A DNA stretch of 64,000 nt from positions 248,001 through 312,000 of the forward strand of contig JABFRP010000001.1 of assembly GCA_013141115.1 (NCBI GenBank), read 5' to 3'. Positions within the stretch are counted from its first letter, which is position 1. Every line of letters starts with the position of its first letter. The notes under the pieces were generated by a model. The model saw nothing but the letters and a program-made list of their open reading frames with translations, ran no database searches and was not told where the DNA came from. The position numbers and the translations under genes were made by a program. The DNA comes from Ferruginibacter sp. (lineage in GTDB: Bacteria > Bacteroidota > Bacteroidia > Chitinophagales > Chitinophagaceae). Positions 28,477 through 36,483 of this stretch are shown here, in pieces.

Positions 28477-29196
28477 ATGAAAAAGATAATTGCAAGTTTA
28501 TTTTTTGCAAGTATGGTGATGGTTGCTACAGCACAAAAGGAAATAGTAAACGATCCTAATGCGGAAATAAGAGAAGTTAGCGGCAGCTTTAACAGTATTA
28601 AAATTTCCGGAGGTATCGATCTGTTTTTAACACAATCAGAAGATGAGGCCATTGCCATAAGTGCAAGTGAAGATAAATTTAAAGAAGGCATTAAAACAGT
28701 GGTGGAAGATAATGTACTGCGGATATATTATTTCGGCGATAAAAACTGGAACAACTTTAAAAATAAGAACCTGAGGGTGTATGTTTCCTTTAAAAATTTA
28801 GAAAAGATCAATGCCTCGGCCGCATGTGATGTTCATGTGGCGGGAGTAATTAATGTGCCTTCCTTAATGTTAAGTTTGAGCGGTGCCTGCGATTTTAAAG
28901 GTGCCGTTAAGGTAACGGAATTGAGAATGGATTTAAGTGGTGCATCCGATGTTACTATTAAAGGCATTGCCTCAACGGTGCGTATAGAATCAAGCGGGGC
29001 AAGTGATGTTAAAGGATACGATTTAGAAACTGATTTTTGTACGGCAAAAGCATCCGGTGCATCCGATGTAAATATTACAGTAAACAAAGAATTAAGTGCT
29101 AATGCAAGTGGCGCCAGCGATATATCTTATAAAGGTGATGCAAAACTTATAGAAAGCCACGCCAGCGGGGCAAGCAGTGTTAGTAAAAAGGGGTAA
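28477..29196 (+). CDS. DUF2807 (head GIN-like) secreted protein, copy 2
   Basis: 239 aa from the ATG at 28477. Signal peptide ends at ATAQ. The beginning (VSGSFNSIKISGGIDLFLTQSEDEAIAISASEDKF) aligns with copy 1 without gaps. The turns are more regular than in copy 1: SGA-CD/SD motifs recur about every 20 residues (SAACDV, SGACDF, SGASDV, SSGASDV, ASGASDV, ASGASDI, ASGASSV). It arose by tandem duplication. Periplasmic or surface location is inferred. Confidence 0.85.
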   Translation: MKKIIASLFFASMVMVATAQKEIVNDPNAEIREVSGSFNSIKISGGIDLFLTQSEDEAIAISASEDKFKEGIKTVVEDNVLRIYYFGDKNWNNFKNKNLRVYVSFKNLEKINASAACDVHVAGVINVPSLMLSLSGACDFKGAVKVTELRMDLSGASDVTIKGIASTVRIESSGASDVKGYDLETDFCTAKASGASDVNITVNKELSANASGASDISYKGDAKLIESHASGASSVSKKG

Positions 29197-29200
29197 TTAT

Positions 29201-29266
29201 TACTGGTGGATAGTGAAAAGTAAATTGTCAATTCTTAATGGTTTAATAATTCACTTTTCACCAGTA
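29201..29266. terminator. imperfect hairpin between convergent genes
   Basis: Arms 29201-29226 and 29248-29266 pair through TACTGGTG/CACCAGTA and GTGAAAAGT-AATT segments with a five-base bulge and one mismatch. It likely terminates the DUF2807 and esterase transcripts. Confidence 0.5.
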
Positions 29267-29279
29267 ACCATTCATTATC

Positions 29280-30137
29280 TTATTTGCCAAAAGCCCAAAT
29301 TAAAAATGCAGGCAGATGATTACTCCATGATGTATAATCATGCATACCATTGGCATCTTCTGTATAAAGCACTTCTTCGGGCAAACACACATTTTTACTT
29401 TTGATGAGTGCCACCAGGTCCCTGGTATCATCCACCACATCAATAATGCTATCCTTATCACGATCGCCGGTTTCTTCTTTAGCACCAGCATAAAACCAAT
29501 ATTGTAAATGCGGTTTCTTTCTGCTGGAACGGATCTTGTTAATAATGATCCTGTTTTTATCATCGCTGTAATCAGCCGCTTTATCATCTTTATCTCTCCA
29601 CCAAAATGAGCCGGAAAATACACCCACTTTATCAATTTTATCGGCATGGTCCCAGGCAATATCAAAAGCAGATAAACCGCCTAAGGAGCTGCCGGCAAAA
29701 ACCACCGATTTAAATTTTCTAACACCCGCTTTCTTTTTTGCAAAGGCATACAATTCGTTATCAATAAAGGCTGCATAATTATCTGCTTTATCGCCACGTT
29801 GCATAAAATCCGGGTTATCACTCACACCATATTCTTTAGTTCTGTCGCCGGCAACAATGCCCACCACAATTAAGGGCTGAATTGCTTTTTTTTGGTACAA
29901 ACTATCCAGTATTTCTTTTACTCTGAATTTCTTCAGGTCCTGCCCGTCATTAAGTAACAATAAGTTCAGTGTTGCTTTATCATCCGGTATGGGGGTAGAA
30001 ATAATGGTAAGTTTTACCTGCCTTTGTAAATGACGGCTGTAAATTTCATCTTCTTGTTGTTTGATTTTCTTTTTACAGCCTACCGAAAAAACCAATACCA
30101 GTGTAGCTATCAGCAGCGAAAAATATTTTTTTATCAT
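29280..30137 (-). CDS. esterase-family lipoprotein
   Basis: 285 aa from the ATG at 30137 (a TTG two codons earlier is in frame). Lipobox VFSVGC followed by KKK. Alpha/beta hydrolase of the esterase D type with LLLNDGQD near the oxyanion strand, nucleophile Ser in GSSLGG and a catalytic His in NGMHDYTSW near the C-terminus. Smaller than the esterase at 9399 and lacking its N-terminal sugar-binding-like domain. Substrate unknown. Confidence 0.83.
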   Translation of the reverse strand: MIKKYFSLLIATLVLVFSVGCKKKIKQQEDEIYSRHLQRQVKLTIISTPIPDDKATLNLLLLNDGQDLKKFRVKEILDSLYQKKAIQPLIVVGIVAGDRTKEYGVSDNPDFMQRGDKADNYAAFIDNELYAFAKKKAGVRKFKSVVFAGSSLGGLSAFDIAWDHADKIDKVGVFSGSFWWRDKDDKAADYSDDKNRIIINKIRSSRKKPHLQYWFYAGAKEETGDRDKDSIIDVVDDTRDLVALIKSKNVCLPEEVLYTEDANGMHDYTSWSNHLPAFLIWAFGK

Positions 30138-30198
30138 CCTCAAATGTACAAATCAATGTTTATTATTTGGCTGTAAAGGCGTAAAGCCAATTTGCCTG

Positions 30199-30260
30199 CA
30201 TCAATTAGAGCAGCAGTAGCTCGGTGTGCTCATATCCGCCAGCTGGCGGACACTGGTTTC
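30199..30260 (+). pseudogene. degenerate tRNA-fMet-like repeat, unit 1
   Basis: Matches the real initiator tRNA through the D-arm and anticodon region (TAGAGCAGCAGTAGCTCG and GCTCAT), then has TCCGCCAGCTGGCGGA in place of the anticodon-stem 3' half, and resumes with CACTGGTT. It lies in a unit that begins with TTATTTGGCTGTAAAGGC at 30163, as does the true tRNA unit at 30441. Acceptor pairing is lost. Confidence 0.7.
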
Positions 30261-30345
30261 TTTTTTAAATTATAAAAGTTGAGATAATATATCAAAGCAA
30301 TTATATTATTTGGTGACTAAGGCCCAAAGCCTTAGTTGGCTGTAA

Positions 30346-30405
30346 GTAAGAACAGCTATAGCTCTTCGTGTTCATATCCGCCAGTTGGCGGACACTAGTT
30401 CGTTA
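30346..30405 (+). pseudogene. degenerate tRNA-fMet-like repeat, unit 2
   Basis: Second tRNA-like copy, more diverged (AACAGCTATAGCTCTTCG, TTCATA), again with TCCGCCAGTTGGCGGA inserted, then CACTAGTTCG. Its unit starts with TTATTTGG at 30306. Units 1, 2 and the real tRNA are spaced 143 and 135 bases apart. Confidence 0.65.
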
Positions 30406-30478
30406 CAGAATCACACATAAATATTAATATAACGAGTTTATTATTTGGCTGTAAAGGCTTAAAGCCTTAGTTTTGCAC

Positions 30479-30550
<72 letters not shown>

Positions 30551-30562
30551 CTAAAAAATCAA

Positions 30563-30584
30563 AGGCTCGATTGAGCCTTTTTTA
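30563..30584 (+). terminator. terminator of the initiator tRNA
   Basis: AAGGCTC-GATT-GAGCCTT hairpin with a T6 tail a few bases after the tRNA. An equivalent hairpin recurs at 30924-30946. Confidence 0.8.
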
Positions 30585-30608
30585 AATTTAAATTAAAAGT
30601 TCTTTTAC

Positions 30609-30860
30609 ATGTTTGTTGTCTACGCTTTATACAGTAGAACATTTGATAAAATTTATATCGGATTTAGTTCTGATATTGAAGAAAGATTTAAATCTCATAA
30701 TGAATTGTTGAAAAAGGGTTGGACAATCAAGTTCAGGCCTTGGGAGATAGTTTATCAGGAACATCACTCAACAAAGGCTGATGCAATGAAAAGAGAAAAA
30801 GAATTAAAGACAGCAACAGGCAGAAATTTTATCAGGTCACTGATAAATGCAAAGTTATGA
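30609..30860 (+). CDS. single-domain GIY-YIG nuclease-like protein
   Basis: 83 aa, the full small UPF0213/GIY-YIG size. Motifs in order: VYALYS and KIYIGFS (the GIY and YIG strands), catalytic-type Arg in IEERFKSHN, and the metal-binding Glu in AMKREKELK. It is enclosed by two copies of the tRNA-fMet 3' half plus terminator (30525-30584 and 30886-30946). The stop at 30858-30860 is immediately followed by GGCTCATA and the TCCGCCA inverted repeat. Homing or repeat mobility is an inference; family members can also be repair-related nucleases. Confidence 0.85.
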   Translation: MFVVYALYSRTFDKIYIGFSSDIEERFKSHNELLKKGWTIKFRPWEIVYQEHHSTKADAMKREKELKTATGRNFIRSLINAKL

Positions 30861-30861
30861 T

Positions 30862-30946
30862 GGCTCATATCCGCCAGTTGGCGGACACTGGTTCGATCCC
30901 AGTCTTCGCAACTAAAAAAATCTAAGGCTCGATTGAGCCTTTTTTA
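30862..30946 (+). repeat. partial tRNA-fMet copy with terminator
   Basis: 30886-30946 repeats 30525-30584 (T arm, acceptor 3' strand, spacer and terminator) with one substitution and one added A. Before it GGCTCATA (30862-30869) matches the anticodon region, followed by TCCGCCAGTTGGCGGA instead of the stem. The 5' half of the tRNA is absent, so no functional tRNA is made. Confidence 0.88.
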
Positions 30947-31036
30947 TTCTTAACAATTTTGTGTTAATGAATATGACTACCTTCTTCGCTCTCACAGTCC
31001 ATTGGTGGTAGTCCTATTCTTTCAATTGCCACATTC

Positions 31037-31903
31037 ATGAAATCAGGTTTTGTAAACATATTTGGTAAGCCCAATGCTGGTAAAAGCACCTTACTTAATG
31101 CATTAATGGGAGAGAAGATGGCCATTGTATCGCATAAGGTACAAACCACCCGCCATCGCATAAAAGCAATTCTTACAGAAAAAGATTACCAGATCATTTT
31201 TTCTGATACACCCGGCATTATTGAACCCAAATACAAACTGCACGAAAAAATGATGCAGGCTGTAAAAGGCAGTTTGGAAGATGCTGATGTGGCTTTACTG
31301 ATTGCTGATGTAAACGAATTACCCGAAGAAAGTAATGCCATTTTTACCGCATTAAAATTAAAAGCACCGGCAATAGTGGTACTTAATAAATCTGATAAGG
31401 CAAATGAGGAACAGCAAAATACCGTTACCGAATTTTACCGAAAACAACCTTATTGCAAAGATGTGGTGTTACTTTCTGCATTGAAAAAAAGCGGCATCGA
31501 TTTCTTACTTAAAAAAATAATAAAGCTTTTACCCGAAGGCCAGCCTTTTTACGAAGGTGACGACCTTAGCGATATGCCCACCAAATTTTTTGTAGGCGAA
31601 TTGGTAAGAGAAAAAATATTTCAATTATACGGTGAGGAAATTCCTTACCACACCACTGTTTTAATACAGGAGTTCACCGAAAAAACTACACTGATAAAAA
31701 TAAGGGCCGAAATAATTGTGCAGCGGGAAACACAAAAAGGTATTATATTAGGAGAAGGCGGTAAGATGATAAAGCAATTAGGCAGCAGTGCAAGAAAGGA
31801 TATTGAAGCATTTTTAGGCAGCAAAGTATTTTTAGAATTATTTGTAAAAGTGCGGCCTAAATGGAGAGATAATGAAATGCAGTTGAAGGAATACGGCTAT
31901 TAA
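31037..31903 (+). CDS. era: GTPase Era
   Basis: 288 aa. GTPase domain with P-loop GKPNAGKST at about 9-17, switch region TTRHR, DTPG, and NKSD; the C-terminal KH domain holds the GEGGKMIKQLG RNA-binding loop. Era binds 16S rRNA during 30S maturation. The der gene, another ribosome-assembly GTPase, follows after 112 AT-rich bases. Confidence 0.97.
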   Translation: MKSGFVNIFGKPNAGKSTLLNALMGEKMAIVSHKVQTTRHRIKAILTEKDYQIIFSDTPGIIEPKYKLHEKMMQAVKGSLEDADVALLIADVNELPEESNAIFTALKLKAPAIVVLNKSDKANEEQQNTVTEFYRKQPYCKDVVLLSALKKSGIDFLLKKIIKLLPEGQPFYEGDDLSDMPTKFFVGELVREKIFQLYGEEIPYHTTVLIQEFTEKTTLIKIRAEIIVQRETQKGIILGEGGKMIKQLGSSARKDIEAFLGSKVFLELFVKVRPKWRDNEMQLKEYGY

Positions 31904-32015
31904 GAGAATGGATAATTGATAATGAAATAATGAATAATTTTCTACAACCGAAGATCATTTCAGTTTTTAAACATTATTAATTATCAATTATAAAATTATC
32001 AATTAATAAAAGGGT

Positions 32016-33329
32016 ATGAGTTTTACAGTAGCAATAACAGGAAGGCCCAATGTAGGCAAGAGTACATTTTTTAACCGTATGCTGGAAGAGCGTAAGGCCA
32101 TTGTAGATGATGTAAGCGGTGTAACCCGAGACAGGCAGTATGGCATTGCCGAGTGGGCAGGCAAATCATTCAATGTAATTGATACAGGCGGTTTTGTATC
32201 TAACAGCGATGATATTTTTGAAAAAGAAATACGCAAACAGGTATTGATTGCCGTGGAAGAAGCTAATGCAGTAATTTTTATGGTGGATGTAGCCACAGGC
32301 ATTACCGACCTGGATGAAAGCATGGCAAGAATATTACGCAAAAGCAGCAAGCCTGTTTTTTTAGTGGTAAACAAAGTGGATAACCACGAAAGGCTTTTAG
32401 AAGCCAGCGAATTTTACAGCCTTGGGTTCGAAAATATATTCTTTGTATCATCAATAAGCGGTAGTGGTACCGGCGAAATTTTAGATGCCATCACTGCATT
32501 AATGAAGACCGACGATGATGCCACAGAAGAAAATGCAGGCTTACCTAAGTTTGCCATTATTGGCCAGCCTAACGTGGGTAAATCATCGTTGTTAAATGCA
32601 TTGATAGGTACCGAAAGAACTATTGTAAGCGATGTTGCCGGCACCACAAGAGACAGCATTCATACCCATTACAATTTATACAATAAGGAATTTGTACTGA
32701 TAGATACTGCCGGTATACGTAAAAAAGCAAAAGTGCATGAGGATCTGGAATTTTATTCGGTGATACGTGCTATAAAAGCGCTGGACGAAGCAGATGTTTG
32801 TATGCTGATGCTGGATGCCGGTAAAGGTATTACCGCACAGGATCTGTCCATATTTTCTATGGCGGTAAAAAAAGGCAAGGGCATTGTAGTGCTGGTAAAC
32901 AAATGGGATCTGGTAGAAGATAAAAAGACCAATACCGTTAAGGATTTTGAAACCGCCTTAAAGAAAAAATTTGCACCCTTTTCTGATGTGCCCATTATTT
33001 TTACTTCGGTAACAGAAAAGCAAAGGATATTTAAAAGCATAGAAACCGGGCTGGAAGTTTATGAGAACAGGCTGCGTAAAATTGCCACCTCTAAGTTGAA
33101 TGATATTATGCTTAAAGCAATTGAAAGCTATCATCCACCAGTGGTAAGGGGCAATTTAATAAAGATAAAATATGTAACCCAGTTGCCTACCCATACACCC
33201 ACATTTGCTTTTTTCTGTAACTATCCCGATGATGTTAAAACTCCGTATAAAAATTACCTGGAGAACAAACTGCGAGAAAATTTTCAGCTGAGCGGCGTAC
33301 CTATCAGGCTGTTCTTTAGAAAAAAATAA
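32016..33329 (+). CDS. der: double-domain GTPase Der (EngA)
   Basis: 437 aa. Two tandem GTPase domains with P-loops GRPNVGKST (about 8) and GQPNVGKSS (about 182), DTGG and DTAG motifs and two NKxD motifs (NKVD, NKWD), then a KH-like C-terminal domain. It acts in 50S subunit assembly. Length is normal. Confidence 0.97.
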   Translation: MSFTVAITGRPNVGKSTFFNRMLEERKAIVDDVSGVTRDRQYGIAEWAGKSFNVIDTGGFVSNSDDIFEKEIRKQVLIAVEEANAVIFMVDVATGITDLDESMARILRKSSKPVFLVVNKVDNHERLLEASEFYSLGFENIFFVSSISGSGTGEILDAITALMKTDDDATEENAGLPKFAIIGQPNVGKSSLLNALIGTERTIVSDVAGTTRDSIHTHYNLYNKEFVLIDTAGIRKKAKVHEDLEFYSVIRAIKALDEADVCMLMLDAGKGITAQDLSIFSMAVKKGKGIVVLVNKWDLVEDKKTNTVKDFETALKKKFAPFSDVPIIFTSVTEKQRIFKSIETGLEVYENRLRKIATSKLNDIMLKAIESYHPPVVRGNLIKIKYVTQLPTHTPTFAFFCNYPDDVKTPYKNYLENKLRENFQLSGVPIRLFFRKK

Positions 33330-33414
33330 TACAAACAAAACAGCCTGTTGCAGAGGTTTTATGCTGGTTTTGAACTGATTATTGAAAATTTCGTCGATAA
33401 TTTAAAGCAAAAGA

Positions 33415-33445
33415 CTTGCATATTTAAAAAATTCTATTAGTTTTG
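33415..33445 (+). promoter_or_regulatory. Bacteroidota-type promoter for the small lipoprotein
   Basis: TTG at 33415-33417 and TAGTTTTG at 33438-33445, 20 bases apart, match the -33/-7 pattern (TTTG and TAnnTTTG) well. The start codon is 33 bases downstream. Confidence 0.6.
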
Positions 33446-33477
33446 CATCCAATTAAAAACTATAAAAAATCAATTAC

Positions 33478-33696
33478 ATGAAAAAATTATTTGCAATTTT
33501 AGCTGTTGCCGCAATTATGACAGCTTGTAACAACTCTGGTGAAACTGCTGCTGACGCACAAAAAGTTGCTGACAGCATTGCTGCTGCAAAATCTGCTGAT
33601 AGCACAGCTGCTGCTGTTAAAGCTGCTATGGATACAGTTAAAGCTGCTGTTGATACAACAGTTAAAGCTGTTGATAGCGCTGCAAAAATGAAATAA
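33478..33696 (+). CDS. small Ala-rich lipoprotein
   Basis: 72 aa. Lipobox MTAC (Cys17). The mature part is Ala/Asp/Lys-rich with repeating units such as ADSTAAAVKAAMD, TVKAAVD and TTVKAVD, suggesting one amphipathic helix. It has its own promoter and terminator and a Lys-rich end, so it may be an abundant envelope protein. No known domain recognised. Confidence 0.75.
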   Translation: MKKLFAILAVAAIMTACNNSGETAADAQKVADSIAAAKSADSTAAAVKAAMDTVKAAVDTTVKAVDSAAKMK

Positions 33697-33745
33697 GTTT
33701 ACAGGTAGTTTACAACTACTTTAATATAAAATTTCGTTTAAAAAA

Positions 33746-33775
33746 ATCTCCTGCCTTTTGGCGGGAGTTTTTTTT
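33746..33775 (+). terminator. rho-independent terminator
   Basis: CTCCTGCC-TTTT-GGCGGGAG hairpin with an eight-T tail after the small lipoprotein. The rest of 33776-33998 shows no gene or clear signal. Confidence 0.88.
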
Positions 33776-33998
33776 GAGGCACCCCTGGTTAAAACAACCT
33801 TTTTATTTGCACAATTCATTTTTAAATGTGGAAAATATTGTAGCTGTTATCCGCCTTTTGCCAGCAGCGTTTTTAAGTTTTATTGTATCTTGCTAACAAT
33901 CACTTCAACAACTGCAAATCCCATCCCATTAAAAACGCCAGACCGTACTTGTCTGTGTTCGTTTACTAATCTTTTAATAGTTAATATAATTTGTAGTT

Positions 33999-35732
33999 AT
34001 GAAAAAAAGTTACTCCACTTTAATTCAATCGGTTTTATTTTTTAAGAAAGGCTTTATGAGGTTTGGGTTTGTTTTTTTGATGATGATGTTTTTCATTGCT
34101 GAAGAAAGTGTTGGGCAAACTACCTATACTTGGAATCAAACAGGTGTAGCTTCATGGGCTGTTGCAGCAAATTGGACACCTATTAGAACTACTCCCGCCA
34201 CAAACGATATTTTGATTTTCAACAATGCAGCTACAACAACTGTAAACAACATTCCAACGGAAACCATTGGACAATTAGCAGTTTCTGCAACTACAACCGT
34301 TAAGCTCCGTCCTGCCGTTGCTGGCAACACATTAACTATTGCCGGACTTATTGCAAGTGATGATCTTACAGTAACTACCGGTTCGGCTCTTAATATTGAT
34401 GATCCGGCAAACGCCTTAACCATATTTGTAGGGGTAGGTGCTACTGGGGTAATTAGCGGTAACATGACACTTGAATTTGGCGCCGATCACCGCCTTAATG
34501 CGGCCGATGCAAGCGGAATAGTTTTTAACAGCCCTGCGTTTTTTATTCAATACTGTTCAGGTAATGCCTTTACAAACTCCGGAACGCCCAATGCTATTGT
34601 ATTTAATACTGGTGCTACGTTTGAGCAGCACTGGGGGCTAGATCCATTTGCGTTACTGGAACCAGCTTCCAAAGTAGTTTTTAATACAGGAAGTTTATTT
34701 GATTACTCACCATCTTTCTCTGCCGATCCATTATCTTTTTCAGGGAGAAAATATGCCGACCTTTTTATTTCTGGCCTTATACCTACAATAACTTGCACAG
34801 GCTCAAGTGCCGTGCAAATTGATAATTTGGACATTGGCGATGTCAGTCTTAATTTCAATATGACGGGTAATCCTGGTCATTCTATTAAGGGCAATATTAG
34901 TGTTAGTCCATTGGGTTCTTTGCACTTTGCGCCAGCAAGTGCAGCCACAATAAATTTTAATGGTACTGCTGCGCAAACAATAAACAATACAATTTCCCCG
35001 ATGGTTACTTTTGGAAATAATCAGGAAGTTGTTTTCAATAACCCTGCAGGAATAACATTTACCGGGGATGCAACTTTTAATAATCTTGTCACCTTCACTT
35101 CGGGAGTTGTAACAATTGCTAATCCTAAAGCATTAACCTTTAGTGCAACTGCTACTGTTGCAGGCGCTTCCAACGCAAGTTTTGTAGATGGCAAAGTTGC
35201 CAAGATTGGTAATTCAGCATTTACATTTCCTGTAGGCAAAACTAATTGCGGTATTACGGGAACAATTAAAGGATATGCTGCATTAGCAATATCTAATTTT
35301 ATGGGGACTACGGCCTCAACTGATCAATTTACTGCTGAATATAAAAGAGGAGATGCGTTGCCTTTAGGGAATGGAATGATTACTAATTTGGGTATTAGTC
35401 ATGTGAGTCGTTGTGATTATTGGACTCTTACAAGAGATGGAGCAACGGCATCTACTGTAGATATAGCTTTGTCTTGGAATAGTACAATAAATAATTGTGC
35501 CAGCTATCCAGCAACATACATTAATGATTTGACTACGCTAACAATAGCTCATAATAGTAATATTCCGGCTACAAGTCCTTGGGATAACTTTGCAACAGTA
35601 GGTTCCTATACTGGAACTGCATTGGCAGGTCAAATTTCATGGACAGGAGTACAAAGTGGCACTTTTGGTGCATTTGCTTTGGCTAGCATAAGCTTTCTTA
35701 CCAACCCTCTCCCCTCAACCTCAATTACCTAA
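33999..35732 (+). CDS. T9SS-secreted surface protein, N-terminal part (frameshifted)
   Basis: 577 codons read to a premature TAA. An atypical long signal region with hydrophobic segment (RFGFVFLMMMFFIAEESVGQ) is followed by Thr/Asn/Ala-rich beta-strand repeats of the secreted beta-helix type (ATTTVNNIPTETIGQLAVSATTT, AGASNASFVDGKVAKIG...FPVGK). The paralogue at 36484 carries the same FVDGK...FPVGK module and continues into the sorting domain. Here the frame changes at a C4 run (35711-35714): this product ends NPLPSTSIT, whereas the next frame continues the homology. As written the protein would be secreted but not attached or sorted by T9SS. Confidence 0.75.
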   Translation: MKKSYSTLIQSVLFFKKGFMRFGFVFLMMMFFIAEESVGQTTYTWNQTGVASWAVAANWTPIRTTPATNDILIFNNAATTTVNNIPTETIGQLAVSATTTVKLRPAVAGNTLTIAGLIASDDLTVTTGSALNIDDPANALTIFVGVGATGVISGNMTLEFGADHRLNAADASGIVFNSPAFFIQYCSGNAFTNSGTPNAIVFNTGATFEQHWGLDPFALLEPASKVVFNTGSLFDYSPSFSADPLSFSGRKYADLFISGLIPTITCTGSSAVQIDNLDIGDVSLNFNMTGNPGHSIKGNISVSPLGSLHFAPASAATINFNGTAAQTINNTISPMVTFGNNQEVVFNNPAGITFTGDATFNNLVTFTSGVVTIANPKALTFSATATVAGASNASFVDGKVAKIGNSAFTFPVGKTNCGITGTIKGYAALAISNFMGTTASTDQFTAEYKRGDALPLGNGMITNLGISHVSRCDYWTLTRDGATASTVDIALSWNSTINNCASYPATYINDLTTLTIAHNSNIPATSPWDNFATVGSYTGTALAGQISWTGVQSGTFGAFALASISFLTNPLPSTSIT

Positions 35733-36262
35733 ATGGCTTTAAACAAAACAATAATCATAATTTAAGTTGGAAGGTAACCTGTACCAATAACCCAAGCGCA
35801 ACAATGAGTTTAGAGCGCAGTGCCGATGGCAGAAATTATAAAGGCATTACCATAATTACCGCCGATGCAGTACGTTGCCAGCAACCATTTGATTATACAG
35901 ATAACAGTCCTTTAGCAGGGATGAATTATTACCGCTTAAAAATGACCGATGCTTATGGTAAAGTAACTTACACTACTGCCATTGCAATATTAAATAAAGA
36001 AAGTGGTTTTGATATTGTTGGCCTATCACCAACATTGGTAAGCAGTAATGCTATTTTAAATGTAACTGCTGCACAAAAAACAAAAATGAATGTGCTGGTA
36101 ACAGATATTGCCGGTAAACAGGTACAAAAAATAGCGTACAATTTAATAGCCGGCAGCAACCAGTTTACTTTAAATTTTGCAGGCCTTAGTGCAGGTACAT
36201 ATCAAATTACAGGTTATACCGCAGATGGTGCATCAAGAACAGTGCGGTTTGTAAAACAATAA
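35714..36262 (+). pseudogene. detached C-terminal T9SS sorting domain of the preceding gene
   Basis: From 35714 the frame reads LNLNYLNGFKQNNNHNLSWKV (quoted as a landmark from position 35714), matching NYFNGFKQSNKHFLNW of the paralogue, and goes on through SLERSADG and ADAVRCQQPF to a type A sorting domain ending in VRFVKQ. It has no start of its own; an internal ATG exists at 35804. A one-base change near 35711-35714 would join it to the upstream part. It is therefore a frameshifted gene, a phase-variable gene, or a sequencing error. Confidence 0.75.
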
Positions 36263-36277
36263 TATTTTAGCCAGGTT

Positions 36278-36312
36278 AAAAGCCCCGCCATTTTTTGGCG
36301 GGGCTTTTTGTT
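36278..36312 (+). terminator. rho-independent terminator
   Basis: Perfect 12-bp arms (AAAAGCCCCGCC at 36278-36289, complement at 36298-36309 within one base of register) with a T-rich loop and tail. Confidence 0.88.
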
Positions 36313-36483
36313 GTGCGACCTTAAAAAAAGCGACTGTTTATTTGCAGCAGTATAAAATTTATTGTAACTTTCTCTTATGCACAACGCTGCATTTTAAACC
36401 TCCTTCCATAAAAAACTTAACCGTGTTTCAAGCCTAAGAATATTTTCTACTACTAAAAAATCTTAAAAAGATAATTAGCAGTT

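Noticed and set aside
30964..31161. Minus-strand ORF overlapping the era start
   Set aside because: Overlaps the Era P-loop region and has no support of its own.
33758..34045. Plus-strand ORF of 95 codons between lipoprotein and T9SS gene
   Set aside because: Starts inside the terminator, runs into the next gene's start, no signal or domain.
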